The notes beneath the pieces were generated by a model. It worked only from the letters and a program-made list of their open reading frames with translations. It searched no databases and was not told where the DNA came from. This document shows, one piece after another, positions 7,976 to 16,983 of a stretch of DNA of 51,274 nucleotides. Origin of the DNA: Planctomycetaceae bacterium (GTDB lineage: Bacteria; Planctomycetota; Planctomycetia; Gemmatales; Gemmataceae); assembly GCA_013823135.1 (NCBI GenBank), contig PNLP01000051.1:1-51274 (forward strand). The letters are read 5' to 3'. Position numbers and translations under genes: made by a program. Each line of letters opens with the position of its first letter. Position 1 is the first letter of the stretch.

Positions 7976-8542
7976 TTAGTATTTCGTCAGATCATGCGTG
8001 ATCTGCTTCTGCGTGTCGGTGTTCGGTCCGACGTACAGGTGCAGGTGATCCTTGTCGATGTAGAGAACCTGAACGCGGTTCTTCTTGGTCTGCATCGGGA
8101 ACGGGTGATCGCTCTGACACGTTTCCGTGTAGTACACCACGCATTCCCAGTGGCAGTGGTGCAGTTGAGCTGGCCCGACCAGTGGGAAGAACCGGGGCGG
8201 GTCGATCTTGTCGACGAGCCGATTCTTCACGATCACGATATCGTCGCGGAACTCTTCGTAAATGTACGGTACGCCGCGGGTTACGCGAGGCATGGCCCGG
8301 AGCACTTCCTGATCGCTCGGGGCGTCTTCACAGATCGGCGGCGGGAACCCGTCGCGGATCGGCGGCATGATCGGCGTGCGGCCGTCGTTGCGGTTGCCGT
8401 ACTTCTGGTTCATACGCTCCGCGACCCAGGGCTGGATCGGAACGGGCGTCAGAAGCCCGAGTGTGAACGGGTTGCAGCCGATGGCCGAGACCGGGAAGGC
8501 GGCCGCGGCAAGCAGTAACACATGGCGTCGAATTTGGAACAT
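7976..8542 (-). CDS. Predicted lipoprotein, unknown function
   Basis: A 188-residue exported protein. Residues 1-22 are a signal peptide with a lipobox-like end (SAIGC), so it is probably lipidated and membrane-anchored. The mature part is rich in Pro, Tyr and His and has no motif I recognise. Start at 8542 is supported by GGAGGGG four bases upstream; the in-frame extension to 8734 translates an intergenic repeat arm. It is divergent from the cobalamin adenosyltransferase gene. Confidence 0.75.
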   Translation of the reverse strand: MFQIRRHVLLLAAAAFPVSAIGCNPFTLGLLTPVPIQPWVAERMNQKYGNRNDGRTPIMPPIRDGFPPPICEDAPSDQEVLRAMPRVTRGVPYIYEEFRDDIVIVKNRLVDKIDPPRFFPLVGPAQLHHCHWECVVYYTETCQSDHPFPMQTKKNRVQVLYIDKDHLHLYVGPNTDTQKQITHDLTKY

Positions 8543-8598
8543 TCTCCCCTCCGTGCAAGCCGGACCATCCTTGGTTACCAACTGTATCGGTTGGGGTG

Positions 8599-8707
8599 GT
8601 GTTTTGTGTTTAGTGTTTTGTGTTGAGTGTTCGGGATTTCCCGGCTGAAGGAGAAAGGGATGGTGTCTGGTGGCTACACTAAACACGAAACACCAAACAC
8701 GAAACAC
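8599..8707. repeat. GTGTTTxGTGTTT word hairpin in a divergent promoter region
   Basis: Bases 8599-8630 and 8676-8707 form 32-nt inverted arms with 28 matches and a 45-base loop. Each arm is a tandem of 7-base words (GTGTTTT / GTGTTTA on the left; complement of GTGTTTC / GTGTTTG on the right). Two of the four differences become G-U pairs in RNA. The right arm ends 7 bases before the start codon of the adenosyltransferase gene at 8715, leaving no room for a normal ribosome binding site. Confidence 0.75.
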
Positions 8708-8714
8708 TGCCAAA

Positions 8715-9299
8715 ATGGTCTTCCTTTCCCGCATCTACACGAAGTCTGGCGACCAGGGCGACACCGGCCTTGGCGACGGCACCCGCGTGCCGAAAGATCA
8801 CGCCCGCGTTGCGGCTTACGGCGAGGTGGACGAACTCAATGCCGTCCTCGGATTGGTCGTCGCGAACTGTCCCGACTCCCCCGACGCGATCTTCCTGCGG
8901 TCGATCCAGAACGACCTCTTCGACGTGGGTGCGGACCTCTGCGTACCGCCGTTTGAAGGCGAGCAACCCGGCAAGTCGCTGCGAGTCACCGCTGCACAGG
9001 CCGAGCGCCTGGAAAAGGCGATTGACCGGTTGAACGAAAAGCTGGAACCGTTACAGAGCTTCATTCTGCCGGGCGGAACGCAGGCCGCCGCGTGGCTTCA
9101 CCTGGCACGCACGGTGTGCCGCCGAGCCGAGCGTGCCGTGGTCACGCTGATGCACACCGAGACGGTGAACGCGCAGGCGTTGATCTATCTGAACCGGCTG
9201 AGCGACTACCTGTTCGTGCTCGCTCGCGTGGCGAACGACGACGACCGCGGCGACGTGCTGTGGGTACCCGGGGCTTCTCGTTCAGGCTCGGGAGAGTGA
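8715..9299 (+). CDS. PduO-type cob(I)alamin adenosyltransferase
   Basis: It transfers the adenosyl group of ATP to cob(I)alamin, making coenzyme B12. The 194-residue length is normal for the family. The ATP-binding N-terminus (IYTKSGDQGDTGLGDGTRVPKD) and the conserved helix with RTVCRRAERAVV (residues 132-143) and NRLSDYLFVLAR (160-171) are diagnostic. I start at 8715 (MVFLSRIYTKSG) because the 15 residues of the longer ORF are translated repeat arm. No cobalamin riboswitch is recognisable upstream. The neighbours are unrelated to B12. Confidence 0.93.
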   Translation: MVFLSRIYTKSGDQGDTGLGDGTRVPKDHARVAAYGEVDELNAVLGLVVANCPDSPDAIFLRSIQNDLFDVGADLCVPPFEGEQPGKSLRVTAAQAERLEKAIDRLNEKLEPLQSFILPGGTQAAAWLHLARTVCRRAERAVVTLMHTETVNAQALIYLNRLSDYLFVLARVANDDDRGDVLWVPGASRSGSGE

Positions 9300-9315
9300 G
9301 GAGCAGGGGAGTGAG

Positions 9316-9358
9316 GAGTGAGGAGAGAAGATGGTGTCTTGGTTTTCTCTCCTCACTC
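9316..9358. repeat. GAGTGAGGAGAGAA hairpin
   Basis: A 14-bp perfect inverted repeat (9316-9329 and 9345-9358) sits between two convergent genes. The left arm has an extra GTGAGGA unit. The loop contains GTGTCTTGGTTTT, a string close to those in the apical loops of the hairpins at 36.7 and 44.3 kb. It could serve as a bidirectional terminator. Confidence 0.65.
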
Positions 9359-9371
9359 CCCCTCTTTGAAA

Positions 9372-10847
9372 TCAGCCGCTCAATCCTTCGCCAACCTCGC
9401 GAAGGTCGGCGCGTTTCCCCTCGTAGGTCTCGTCGAACGCCAGCACCACGGGGTCGGGTGCGACGCCTTCCGCCTTGCACGCCATCTCGTACACCGCGGG
9501 CCACCAGTTCTCGTGATTCGTGAGACCTTGCGCTTTCACGGTCGTCCAGTTGCTCAGCACCTTCGACCACGCCGCGTCGCCGTAAGCGAGCGCTTCCTTC
9601 AGGCTCTCGAACTGCGGGACGTACCACACGCGGCCGATCTGCGAGTGCAATACTTCGTCGGCCCAGTCGAAGTCCTGAATCGTGGCGATGAGCGGAAGCC
9701 CGGTCGCTTGCCCGGTCTCGAATTCGTAGCGTTTGCCGGTCTTCGGCATCAGCCCTTGCTCGATGAAGTACAGCACGCCGTGCCGCTCCATCGGGGTGCA
9801 TTCCGTGTTGAGCCGGTGCGACCAGTTGAACGTGATCTTGGCCTTCGTCCAGTCCACACCCAGCGCCACGAACCCGACCTCGCCCATCATCGCGTGCCGA
9901 GCCTCGTCCCAGAGCTGGCGGCTCATGTCGCGGTAGTAGCCCCACGGCTTGCCGGGTGTCTGCGTGATGATGCTGGCCATCATTTCGGGCACGTCGATTT
10001 CGCGGAGCCGCTTGTAGAGCATCATGAGCGCTTTGGGCCGCGCCGGGAACGCCGGGTTGTAGAGGAAGCTCTCGGCGTTGACCCCCTGGTTCCACGGATC
10101 GGTGAACCGCTCATCGCGCTTCGGCACGGGATCGTAGACGTAGGGTTTCGCGGAGTAACGACGGGGAATGGGCGAGCCGGGAGCGTCAGCGACCGGAGGA
10201 TCGGAAAGCGAGGTCGTCCCAGCGCCGTCCAAACCGTTTGAGTTCATCGTCAGTTGAGCAAGAATCTCAAGCCACGGTCGCATGCCGTCCCAAACTGGGT
10301 CACCAATCAGCACGTCTGCGACTTTCTCTCCCCAGTTCATCATTTCGGCGAGTTCATGCCAAGCAAACCGCAAGACTCGGCAGCTCGGGGCGTCGGTCAA
10401 AGGGTTGGTAACGCCCATGTACTGTTCGATGCCGCCGTAAAGTTCCGCGACCGCGTGGGTGTAGACCCCTGCAATCAACTCCTCCGTGGTCGGTGCCGCG
10501 AGGATCTCGTCGAAGAACACCTCCAGCGCCAGGTGCGGGACGTCCTCCAATCCCAGCGGCGGCTCGCGCATCTCGCTGATTCGCGTCCGCAACGCCGTGA
10601 CGTGTTCCGCACACAGATACGCATGATGCGCAAAGCCCGTCTTCAACTCGTAGATCGGTTCCGACGTGATGCGTGCCGTCAGGATTTGGTGCAGTCGCTT
10701 GAAGCAATAGTGGAATCGCTTCAGCCGCCGCACGCACTCCTCGACGCCGAGACCGGGCTTCGCGGCCTCCTCGACCGTACACAGCCCGGCGAGTTGCGGC
10801 AGTCCCTTGTATGACTGGTAACCGGCGAGCGGCGTGGGAGAAGACAT
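9372..10847 (-). CDS. Ferritin-like (di-iron fold) protein, unknown function
   Basis: A 491-residue soluble protein. Residues 314-318 (DEARH) give the ExxH-type metal-ligand signature of ferritin-like four-helix bundles, and further Glu/His pairs occur near residues 67-82 (YELKTGFAHHAYLCAEH) and 134-142. This suggests a di-iron or related oxidase-like centre, but I cannot assign a reaction. Residues 214-245 are a Pro-rich linker. Start at 10847 follows GGAGA at a suitable distance; the ORF extension to 10955 is upstream sequence. It is convergent with the adenosyltransferase and divergent from the DUF1559 gene, with 288 bp of apparently non-coding sequence upstream. Confidence 0.65.
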   Translation of the reverse strand: MSSPTPLAGYQSYKGLPQLAGLCTVEEAAKPGLGVEECVRRLKRFHYCFKRLHQILTARITSEPIYELKTGFAHHAYLCAEHVTALRTRISEMREPPLGLEDVPHLALEVFFDEILAAPTTEELIAGVYTHAVAELYGGIEQYMGVTNPLTDAPSCRVLRFAWHELAEMMNWGEKVADVLIGDPVWDGMRPWLEILAQLTMNSNGLDGAGTTSLSDPPVADAPGSPIPRRYSAKPYVYDPVPKRDERFTDPWNQGVNAESFLYNPAFPARPKALMMLYKRLREIDVPEMMASIITQTPGKPWGYYRDMSRQLWDEARHAMMGEVGFVALGVDWTKAKITFNWSHRLNTECTPMERHGVLYFIEQGLMPKTGKRYEFETGQATGLPLIATIQDFDWADEVLHSQIGRVWYVPQFESLKEALAYGDAAWSKVLSNWTTVKAQGLTNHENWWPAVYEMACKAEGVAPDPVVLAFDETYEGKRADLREVGEGLSG

Positions 10848-11135
10848 GGGCAATCTCCGATGTTGGGAGAGACACGAGTATCTGTGTAGTTTTGACCTCT
10901 CCCCTTGCGGGAAAAGGTGGCGAGTCTTCGACCCCGGTGATGGGCGGAACCTCACTCAAAATACCAATAGCTTCACCGAAGCGGACGCGAAATAACAGAG
11001 CGAGCCGCCAAGAACTCAAGGCACATCCAATCTCAGATTCATCTTGCGAATGCTAAAGTGTGCGGTAGACTCATCGCTGCTCCACTTCTCCACCGTTTTG
11101 GTGTCTATGGTCGCCACTCATTTCCGAGGTGACTT

Positions 11136-12071
11136 GTGTTATCACGCCCACGTCATTGGGGGTTCACGCTGATCGAATTGTTGGTGGTCATCGCCATCAT
11201 TGCAATCCTGATCGGGTTGTTATTACCCGCCGTGCAAAAGGTCCGCGAGGCCGCCGCCCGCATGACCTGCTCAAACAACATGAAACAAATCTGCCTGGCG
11301 ACGCTCTCGTGCAACGACAGCCTGGGCGGATTGCCGCCGCTCACGTCGCCAGACGGGTGGACGCCCACGACAGTCGCGGGGGCTGCGTTCAATGGCGCTC
11401 CCTGGACGCTCTTCAACTGGATTCTGCCCTACGTCGAGCAAAATGCCATCTACGCCGCCCAAACGAAGGGGCCGTCGCCACCCGGCGGGTACTGCGGCGG
11501 GCAGTACATGAAGCCAGTGAAAACCTACATCTGCCCGACTGATCCATCGGTTACGAACGGGCTCAGCCAGACCACCACGGGTGGCGCGAACGGCTTCGCG
11601 GTCGGTTGCTACGCGGCCAACTACCTCGTGTTCGGCAACCCGGATGCCACAAGCGACGCTCTCCGTGCTCAAGGCGCGGCAGCCATCCCCAAGTCGGTTC
11701 CCGACGGGTTGTCGAACTGCGTTTTCTTCGGCGAGACTTACGGGTCGTGCAGTCTCTCCACCAGCCCGGCAGCAGCAGGTTCCGCTGCGTCGCTGTGGGC
11801 CGATGCCACAACCCCGTGGCGACCGATCATGTGTCACAACACACCGGGGAAGACTCTCAACGCGGGCTACGCGGCGTGCCTGATGTTCCAGGTGAACCCG
11901 GTTCCGTTCGGCGGTTGCGACCCGAGCCGGGCGCAATCGAGCCACACGAACGGGATGGTGGTGGGGTTGGGCGACGGGAGCGTGCGGTTCGTGAACCAGA
12001 ACCTTTCCCCAGCGACGTGGGCGGCGGCTTGCGACCCCCGCGACGGCGTCCCCCTGGGGGGCGACTGGTGA
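11136..12071 (+). CDS. DUF1559 domain protein with type IV pilin-like N-terminus
   Basis: A 311-residue secreted or inner-membrane-anchored protein of the large planctomycete DUF1559 family. Residues 9-35 (GFTLIELLVVIAIIAILIGL) are a prepilin cleavage/methylation signal with its hydrophobic helix. The family C-terminus (SSHTNGMVVGLGDGSVRFV) is present near residues 270-290. The start is a GTG at 11136 preceded by GAGGTGA. The molecular role of the family is not well known; pseudopilin-like surface assembly is commonly assumed. It overlaps the next gene by four bases (GTGA), indicating translational coupling. Confidence 0.92.
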   Translation: MLSRPRHWGFTLIELLVVIAIIAILIGLLLPAVQKVREAAARMTCSNNMKQICLATLSCNDSLGGLPPLTSPDGWTPTTVAGAAFNGAPWTLFNWILPYVEQNAIYAAQTKGPSPPGGYCGGQYMKPVKTYICPTDPSVTNGLSQTTTGGANGFAVGCYAANYLVFGNPDATSDALRAQGAAAIPKSVPDGLSNCVFFGETYGSCSLSTSPAAAGSAASLWADATTPWRPIMCHNTPGKTLNAGYAACLMFQVNPVPFGGCDPSRAQSSHTNGMVVGLGDGSVRFVNQNLSPATWAAACDPRDGVPLGGDW

Positions 12072-12484
12072 GTGCTTCCCTGCGAGCCGCCGTGCTGCTT
12101 TTCGCACTCGCTGCGGCTGGGTGTTCGTCGGACCCGGCGACGGCGTTGCCCGATGTCCACCCCGCGAAGGGTGTGGTGAAGCGTGGCGGCAAACCGGTCA
12201 CGGGCGGGTTCGTGCAGTTCCAGGCGGAGAACACGACCGGAGCCGATCACCTCGTCTCGGGGGAAGTCGGCCCCGATGGAACATTCGTGCTGACCACGTT
12301 CCACGCACTGGACAGGAAGGGCGAGCGGAAGAGTGGGGTGCCTGCGGGTAAGTACCGCGTGACGTACTCAGCCGTTCAAGGCGACCAAACCGCCGGCCGA
12401 CCCACACCGCCGATTCAGTTACCGCAACAGGTCACGGTGGAGAGCGGCGAGAACAACCTCACCATCGAATTGCCCGCGAAGTGA
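12068..12484 (+). CDS. Lipoprotein with carboxypeptidase-regulatory-like (beta-sandwich) domain
   Basis: A 138-residue protein with a signal peptide and lipobox (LAAAGC, Cys near residue 19). The rest resembles the small transthyretin-like regulatory domains found beside DUF1559 proteins in planctomycetes: residues 35-48 (GVVKRGGKPVTGGF), then GPDGTFVLTTF and GKYRVTY. The GTG start overlaps the TGA of the DUF1559 gene. Pairing with DUF1559 is typical for the phylum and suggests a shared surface or export role. Confidence 0.8.
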   Translation: MSASLRAAVLLFALAAAGCSSDPATALPDVHPAKGVVKRGGKPVTGGFVQFQAENTTGADHLVSGEVGPDGTFVLTTFHALDRKGERKSGVPAGKYRVTYSAVQGDQTAGRPTPPIQLPQQVTVESGENNLTIELPAK

Positions 12485-12506
12485 GAAGAGAAGCGATTCT
12501 GAGAAG

Positions 12507-12816
12507 AGTGTGATCCGCAGATTCCGCAGATAGACACAGATTTCAAAACCAAGAGAAAACGAAGCAATGGTACGCGGATGACGCGGACGAGAGACAGGAT
12601 TGAAATCCGATCAGAGAAGACAGAAGAGGGATTAACCACAGAGTCACAGAGGGCACAGAGACAAGACAAAAGGCCGAGATCAGAGTGTGTTCAACTCCTG
12701 CATTCTCTCGGTAGTTGTCTTGTCTCTGTGTCCTCTGTGACTCTGTGGTTAATCCGGATTTGGTCTGATCCTGTTTGATCCGCGTTTGATCCGCGTCATC
12801 TGCGTGTCATTGCTTC
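12507..12816. repeat. Nested modular hairpin (blocks B-A-C-loop-C'-A')
   Basis: The inner arms 12631-12668 and 12716-12753 match at 37 of 38 positions (words of the type ACCACAGAGTCACAGAGG). The outer arms 12561-12587 and 12790-12816 match at 24 of 27 (GAAGCAATGGTACGCGGATG type). A further block (GATCCGCAGATTCCGCAGAT, about 12512-12531) lies outside on the left. The loop contains GTGTTCAACTCC. The element fills the gap between convergent genes. The same blocks recur in other combinations at 27.3, 36.6, 39.0 and 44.2 kb. Confidence 0.85.
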
Positions 12817-12839
12817 GATTTGATTCACTTCAACAACTC

Positions 12840-13421
12840 TCACGCCTCGATCTTCGAGCCGAGCACCTTCAGGAAGGCACGCAGCCACGCGGGGTGAGCG
12901 GGCCACGCGGGAGCGGTCACGAGGTTGCCGTCGGTGTGCGAGCCGTCGATGGGCACCTCGGCGAGCGTTCCGCCACTCAGCCCGATATCCGGCCCGACTG
13001 CCGGGTAGGCACTGCACGTTCGCCCTTTCAGCACACCCGCAGCCGCGAGCAACTGCGGGCCGTGGCAGATCGCCGCGACCGGCTTCTTCGCGTCGAAGAA
13101 GTGCCGCACGCACGCCAGCACCTTCGGGTTCAATCGCAGGTATTCGGGGGCGCGGCCGCCGGGAATGACGAGTGCGTCGTAGTCCTCCGGCTTCACCTCG
13201 TCGAACGTCGCGGTGATCGCGAAATTGTGGCCGGGCTTCTCGCTGTAAGTTTGGTCGCCCTCGAAGTCGTGGATGGCGGTGCGAACCGTGTCGCCAGCCT
13301 TCTTCCCGGGGCAGACGGAGTGAACCGTGTGCCCGACGAGCGACAGCACCTGGAACGGCACCATCGCCTCGTAGTCTTCCACGTAGTCGCCGACGAGCAT
13401 GAGGATGCGTTTCGCGGACAT
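12840..13421 (-). CDS. DJ-1/PfpI family protein
   Basis: A 193-residue class I glutamine-amidotransferase-like protein. The nucleophile elbow AICHGPQLL contains Cys119-His120. VIPGGRAPEYLR (about residues 85-96) is the second conserved motif. This pattern fits the PfpI/YhbO branch, whose members have been described as intracellular proteases or glyoxalase/deglycase-like stress proteins. The exact activity is debated for the family and unknown here. The gene stands alone between two word-hairpin elements. Confidence 0.88.
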   Translation of the reverse strand: MSAKRILMLVGDYVEDYEAMVPFQVLSLVGHTVHSVCPGKKAGDTVRTAIHDFEGDQTYSEKPGHNFAITATFDEVKPEDYDALVIPGGRAPEYLRLNPKVLACVRHFFDAKKPVAAICHGPQLLAAAGVLKGRTCSAYPAVGPDIGLSGGTLAEVPIDGSHTDGNLVTAPAWPAHPAWLRAFLKVLGSKIEA

Positions 13422-13508
13422 GGGGAACCCCTAAGTACCGGTGGCGTAATGATCGGTAAGGTTTTGCCCCCTCACCCGCGACTCGAAGACTCGTCGCGAC
13501 CTCTCCCC

Positions 13509-13612
13509 CCGAAACCGGGGGCGAGGTGGGTGTGATTGGTCTCTTCTGAAGGCGATGGATTTGGGGAGGCTGAAGAGAAGTCGCTGTGCCCCCACCTCGC
13601 CCCCGGTTTCGG
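13509..13612. repeat. Perfect 22-bp inverted repeat, CCGAAACCGGGGGCGAGG type
   Basis: Bases 13509-13530 and 13591-13612 are perfect reverse complements with a 60-base interior. Flanking CCCCCTCACCC (13469-13479) and GGTGAGGGGG (13613-13622) extend the pairing, with a 29-base insertion (about 13480-13508) on the left side. It lies upstream of the PfpI gene and downstream of yidC. Confidence 0.75.
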
Positions 13613-13676
13613 GGTGAGGGGGTTACCTTCACCGTACCCCGACACAATCTCACTCATTCCGCCACCGTTTCTAACG

Positions 13677-13706
13677 GTCCGCGAAGCCGCAAGCGGCTTC
13701 GCGGAC
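13677..13706 (-). terminator. yidC terminator hairpin
   Basis: GTCCGCGAAGCCGC (13677-13690) and its complement (13693-13706) form a near-continuous stem of about 13 bp with a minimal loop, 11 bases after the yidC stop. No long T-run follows, so it is either an intrinsic terminator of weak form or a 3'-stabilising hairpin. Confidence 0.6.
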
Positions 13707-13717
13707 TCCTCGGAAAA

Positions 13718-16120
13718 CTACTTCCGGCGTTTCTTCTTCTTGTCGCGGCGGTCGTCGCGGCGTGGGTTGGCTCCGTCGCCCGATCCCGCGTCGGGTCCGC
13801 CCTTGTCGTTGCGGATCTGACGCTTCGACTGCTCGTCGGCCTGCCGCTGGATCTCCTCGACCCGCTTCTTAACCGCCTCGCGGAGTCGGCCGAACCTACC
13901 CTTTTCTTTCGGCGTATTGTCTACCTGCGGGGTGCCATTCGGCGAGCCGGCGTTGGCCGACCCATCCGCCGCCGCAGCTTCAGCCGCTGCGGCCGCTGCA
14001 AGGTTCGACTTCGAGATGAGCTTCCGCTCGGCGAGTCCCCAGATGGTCCCGATGATGAAGTACAGCGCGAGCCCAGCCGCGAACTTGTAGAAGAGGAGCG
14101 GCATGATGAACATCATCATCTTCATCATCATGCGTTGTTGCTTCGCCTGTTCGTCGATCGGCGGTGGCAGCATCGCGAGTTGCTGACCCATCATCAGGAT
14201 CACGACCAGAATCGGGAGCACGTTCAGGTATGGCCCGAGGTAGAGCATTCCGCCGATTTGGTCTGGCGTGCTGAGGTAGGGGATGTGCTCGCCCCACCAC
14301 AGCGTCATGTCAGGAGCCGCGAGGTTGTCGATCCACAGGAAGTGTTCGAGCCGGAAAAACACGCTTTCCTGCAAGCAGAAGTACAGCCCCATCATGATTG
14401 GCATCTGAACGAACAGCAGAAGGCATCCACCCATGGCGGCGAGCGGGTTCGCTCCGTTGGCCATCATCAACTGCATCTTCGCCCGGTTGTAGCCGTGGAA
14501 GTCGTCGCCATACTTCTTCTTCATGTCCTCAAGTTGCGGCGCGAGTTTCTTCTGAACCTCCATCATCTTGAGGTTCATCTTCGTCTGCTTCTTGCTGGGG
14601 ACGAGCAAGACGAGCCGGACGACGACCGTCAGCCCGACGATGCACAACGCCCAGTCGGGGACGATGGTGTGAATCGTCGCCAGCAACCAGTGCATCAGGT
14701 TCGTGAACGCGATGACGATATCGGTCCAGTAGATGGTGCTCGCGAACGCGCCGAGCCACGTGGGGGACTGGTAGTCGGTGATCGTCTTCAGCCCGAGCTT
14801 GTCCTGATAGCGGTCCACCAGGGTCTGCTCGACGGCCCGATCCTTCTCCATCAGCCCGAGCAACTTCACCTTGGCCGGGCCGTTGTAGATGATGTAGCTG
14901 TGCGTGACCGCCGGTTCGCCCGGCGCGAGGTCGATGACCTCCGACGCAGCGCGAACCGTCACGTCATCGAAGTACGGGATATTCTTGTCGGACTTCTTGT
15001 CGAATGGCAGTTCGGTCGTCGCGCGGACATAGGCCCACGGGTTCTTCGCGCTCCCCTCGGCGGTGTCGTCGATGGCGACCGCAGACGCGAAGTACTGCGT
15101 GGCGACGGCCATGTACTTGAACGTGTTCTCGCCCCTGGGCACCGGCTCGCCACCCCGCTTGGAGGCGACTTCCACGGATGTCTCGTATTGCCGACGCGGG
15201 GTACCCTTGCGGTCGTTCCAGCCGATGAGTGCGTTGCGGTGAATGTTCGAGTACCACTCGCCCTCAATGGGGAGCCCGTGTGGCCCCGAAAGCTGGTAGC
15301 GGAGTGGGCTCTTCCCCTTGGCACCGCCAGCCATGCGTTCGATCTCGATCTTCAGCCCAATGTGGTAGTTCTTTGGTGCCAGCGTGTACGTCTTGCGGAA
15401 CTTGAAGAAGTAAGGCTCGCCGAGTTCGGCCTCGAAGACAACCTTGTGTTCGCCGTCGGCTGGGTGTTCCTCCGCGACAACCTTCCAGAGCATCTCGCCG
15501 AGCTTCGTGTCGGGGACCTTCTCGTCTGGGGTCGGGTAGTGGAAGATGGTGTACGAAGGCTCGGCCAAGTCATTGTCGGCCGGAACCTTCCCCGGTTGCA
15601 GATCGGGTGTGTGGTAGCTTTCGGCGAGGTACAGGTGCCGGTGCCGGATCGTGCCCGGAATGAGGTACAACGGCGTGTCCTTGACTTCGCGGCCAAGTCG
15701 GTCGGCTTCCTGGAACTTCGGCAGAACGATTTGCTGAACGCCGCCGCCCTGCGTGCTGAGCAGAACCTGGTTATAGAACGACGAATCGCCCATCTTGATG
15801 AGCGTGGGTCGTTCCCGTGGCGGAACGATCTTCGGTGGTTCGGGCGGCTTCGGCGTGGGGTTCACGGGTGGAACGGTCGTGCCCGCGGCACCTGCCACCG
15901 CCCCGGCTGCGGCCTTCTTGTCGTTCTCGGCTTTTTGGAGCGCGAGCAGTTTCTCGCCCTCTTCCTCCAGGCGCTTCGCTTCCGCCTCGGCCTTCTTGCG
16001 GGCGATTTCAGCGGGGTTCGGTGGCTGTGGGAGCCAGTTTTTCTCGGCGTACGTCCAGAGGAAATAGAACCCCACGGCGACGACGAGGAAAAACAGGACG
16101 TTCAGAACATTATTGCGCAT
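13718..16120 (-). CDS. yidC: Membrane protein insertase YidC/Oxa1
   Basis: It inserts and folds inner-membrane proteins, alone or with SecYEG. The 800 residues begin with a transmembrane helix (about 5-23), then a charged Ala/Glu/Lys segment, a Pro-rich linker and a large periplasmic beta domain. The conserved insertase core lies at about residues 450-690, including the hydrophilic-groove Arg in LTVVVRLVLLV (near 498), the cytoplasmic helical hairpin, and GGCLLLFVQMPIMMGLYF. The tail is basic (ending DDRRDKKKKRRK), as in YidC proteins that contact ribosomes. It is well above the roughly 550 residues of E. coli YidC because of the expanded N-terminal part and tail. It is not in the usual rnpA context. 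Confidence 0.95.
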   Translation of the reverse strand: MRNNVLNVLFFLVVAVGFYFLWTYAEKNWLPQPPNPAEIARKKAEAEAKRLEEEGEKLLALQKAENDKKAAAGAVAGAAGTTVPPVNPTPKPPEPPKIVPPRERPTLIKMGDSSFYNQVLLSTQGGGVQQIVLPKFQEADRLGREVKDTPLYLIPGTIRHRHLYLAESYHTPDLQPGKVPADNDLAEPSYTIFHYPTPDEKVPDTKLGEMLWKVVAEEHPADGEHKVVFEAELGEPYFFKFRKTYTLAPKNYHIGLKIEIERMAGGAKGKSPLRYQLSGPHGLPIEGEWYSNIHRNALIGWNDRKGTPRRQYETSVEVASKRGGEPVPRGENTFKYMAVATQYFASAVAIDDTAEGSAKNPWAYVRATTELPFDKKSDKNIPYFDDVTVRAASEVIDLAPGEPAVTHSYIIYNGPAKVKLLGLMEKDRAVEQTLVDRYQDKLGLKTITDYQSPTWLGAFASTIYWTDIVIAFTNLMHWLLATIHTIVPDWALCIVGLTVVVRLVLLVPSKKQTKMNLKMMEVQKKLAPQLEDMKKKYGDDFHGYNRAKMQLMMANGANPLAAMGGCLLLFVQMPIMMGLYFCLQESVFFRLEHFLWIDNLAAPDMTLWWGEHIPYLSTPDQIGGMLYLGPYLNVLPILVVILMMGQQLAMLPPPIDEQAKQQRMMMKMMMFIMPLLFYKFAAGLALYFIIGTIWGLAERKLISKSNLAAAAAAEAAAADGSANAGSPNGTPQVDNTPKEKGRFGRLREAVKKRVEEIQRQADEQSKRQIRNDKGGPDAGSGDGANPRRDDRRDKKKKRRK

Positions 16121-16179
16121 GAGGCGGCCGTTCGTGCGGGCAGCGGTAATGGGGACAACGGGTATCTTAGGAAACTCGA

Positions 16180-16207
16180 AAGCCCGCGGACGCCGGTCCG
16201 CGGGCTT
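16180..16207 (-). terminator. Terminator of the metallophosphoesterase gene
   Basis: A perfect 12-bp stem (AAGCCCGCGGAC at 16180-16191, complement at 16196-16207) with a 4-base loop lies 30 bp after the metallophosphoesterase stop. On the minus strand it is followed by TCGAGTTTCC. It separates this gene from yidC, so the two are probably not one transcript. Confidence 0.65.
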
Positions 16208-16236
16208 CAGGTAATTCGAGACAACGATCAGAACAT

Positions 16237-16983
16237 TTATCGCCCTTCCCCAAGCCGATCGCCCAGGAAGTTATCGAGATCGGGGATCTCGTAGATCTTC
16301 TCACGGGTCTTCTGCCATTCGTATTCGACGCGACGGAAGCGAATCATGTCGTTGTCGAGGACGACGTAGCACGATCGCCAGTTGCCGTCGCGCGGCTGGC
16401 CGACGCTGCCAACGTTACAGAGCGTCTTCCGACCGTCGAGCTTGTAGTTGAACTCGACCTCGTCGGGGCTCATGAACTGCATGCTGTCGGTGAACACACC
16501 GGGAACGTGGGTGTGACCCTGGAAGCAATACCGTTCGACGAGCGCGAAGATCCGTTCCATCTTCCGCTGGTTGTACACGTCTTCGGGGAACACGTATTCG
16601 TTGAGGGGGTTCCGGGCCGAGCCGTGAACGAACAGGTGACCGTTCTCGCGGTGGCTGCGGGGCCGCTCGGCGAGGAACTCCCACCGCTTTTCGCGGGTGG
16701 CACGGGGTTCGGTGGACGATTCCAGCTGTTGGCGGGTCCAGAAGATGGCTTGCTCGGCCGATTTGTTGAACCCGTCCGGGTCGAACATCGCACCCTGGTC
16801 GTGGTTACCCAGGATGACGAGTTTGCACTCCATCACCAGATCGACGCACTCACGGGGGTTGGGGCCATAGCCGACGATGTCGCCCAGGCAATAGATGTCC
16901 GTAATGCCTTGGGACTTGATGTCGGCCAGCACGGCCTGGAGGGCTTCCAGGTTTCCGTGGATATCGCTGATGATCGCCTTCAC
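16237..16983 (-). CDS. Calcineurin-like metallophosphoesterase
   Basis: A 248-residue dinuclear-metal phosphoesterase of the YfcE / diadenosine-tetraphosphatase-like group. All ligand motifs are present: Asp7-x-His9 (SDIHGN), Asp35 (GDIVGYG), Asn60-His61 (GNHD), His120 (VHGSAR), and His157-x-His159 (GHTH). No signal peptide, so it is cytoplasmic. The substrate may be a phosphodiester or a dinucleotide polyphosphate; sequence does not decide. Confidence 0.9.
   Translation of the reverse strand: MKAIISDIHGNLEALQAVLADIKSQGITDIYCLGDIVGYGPNPRECVDLVMECKLVILGNHDQGAMFDPDGFNKSAEQAIFWTRQQLESSTEPRATREKRWEFLAERPRSHRENGHLFVHGSARNPLNEYVFPEDVYNQRKMERIFALVERYCFQGHTHVPGVFTDSMQFMSPDEVEFNYKLDGRKTLCNVGSVGQPRDGNWRSCYVVLDNDMIRFRRVEYEWQKTREKIYEIPDLDNFLGDRLGEGR

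Noticed and set aside
8670..8714. N-terminal extension of the adenosyltransferase (MATLNTKHQTRNTAK)
   Set aside because: Translated repeat arm; the conserved protein starts at 8715.
13586..16294. 902-residue plus-strand ORF opposite yidC
   Set aside because: Antisense shadow of a high-GC gene; the sequence is Arg/His/Leu-rich with no family motif, while the minus strand encodes a complete YidC.
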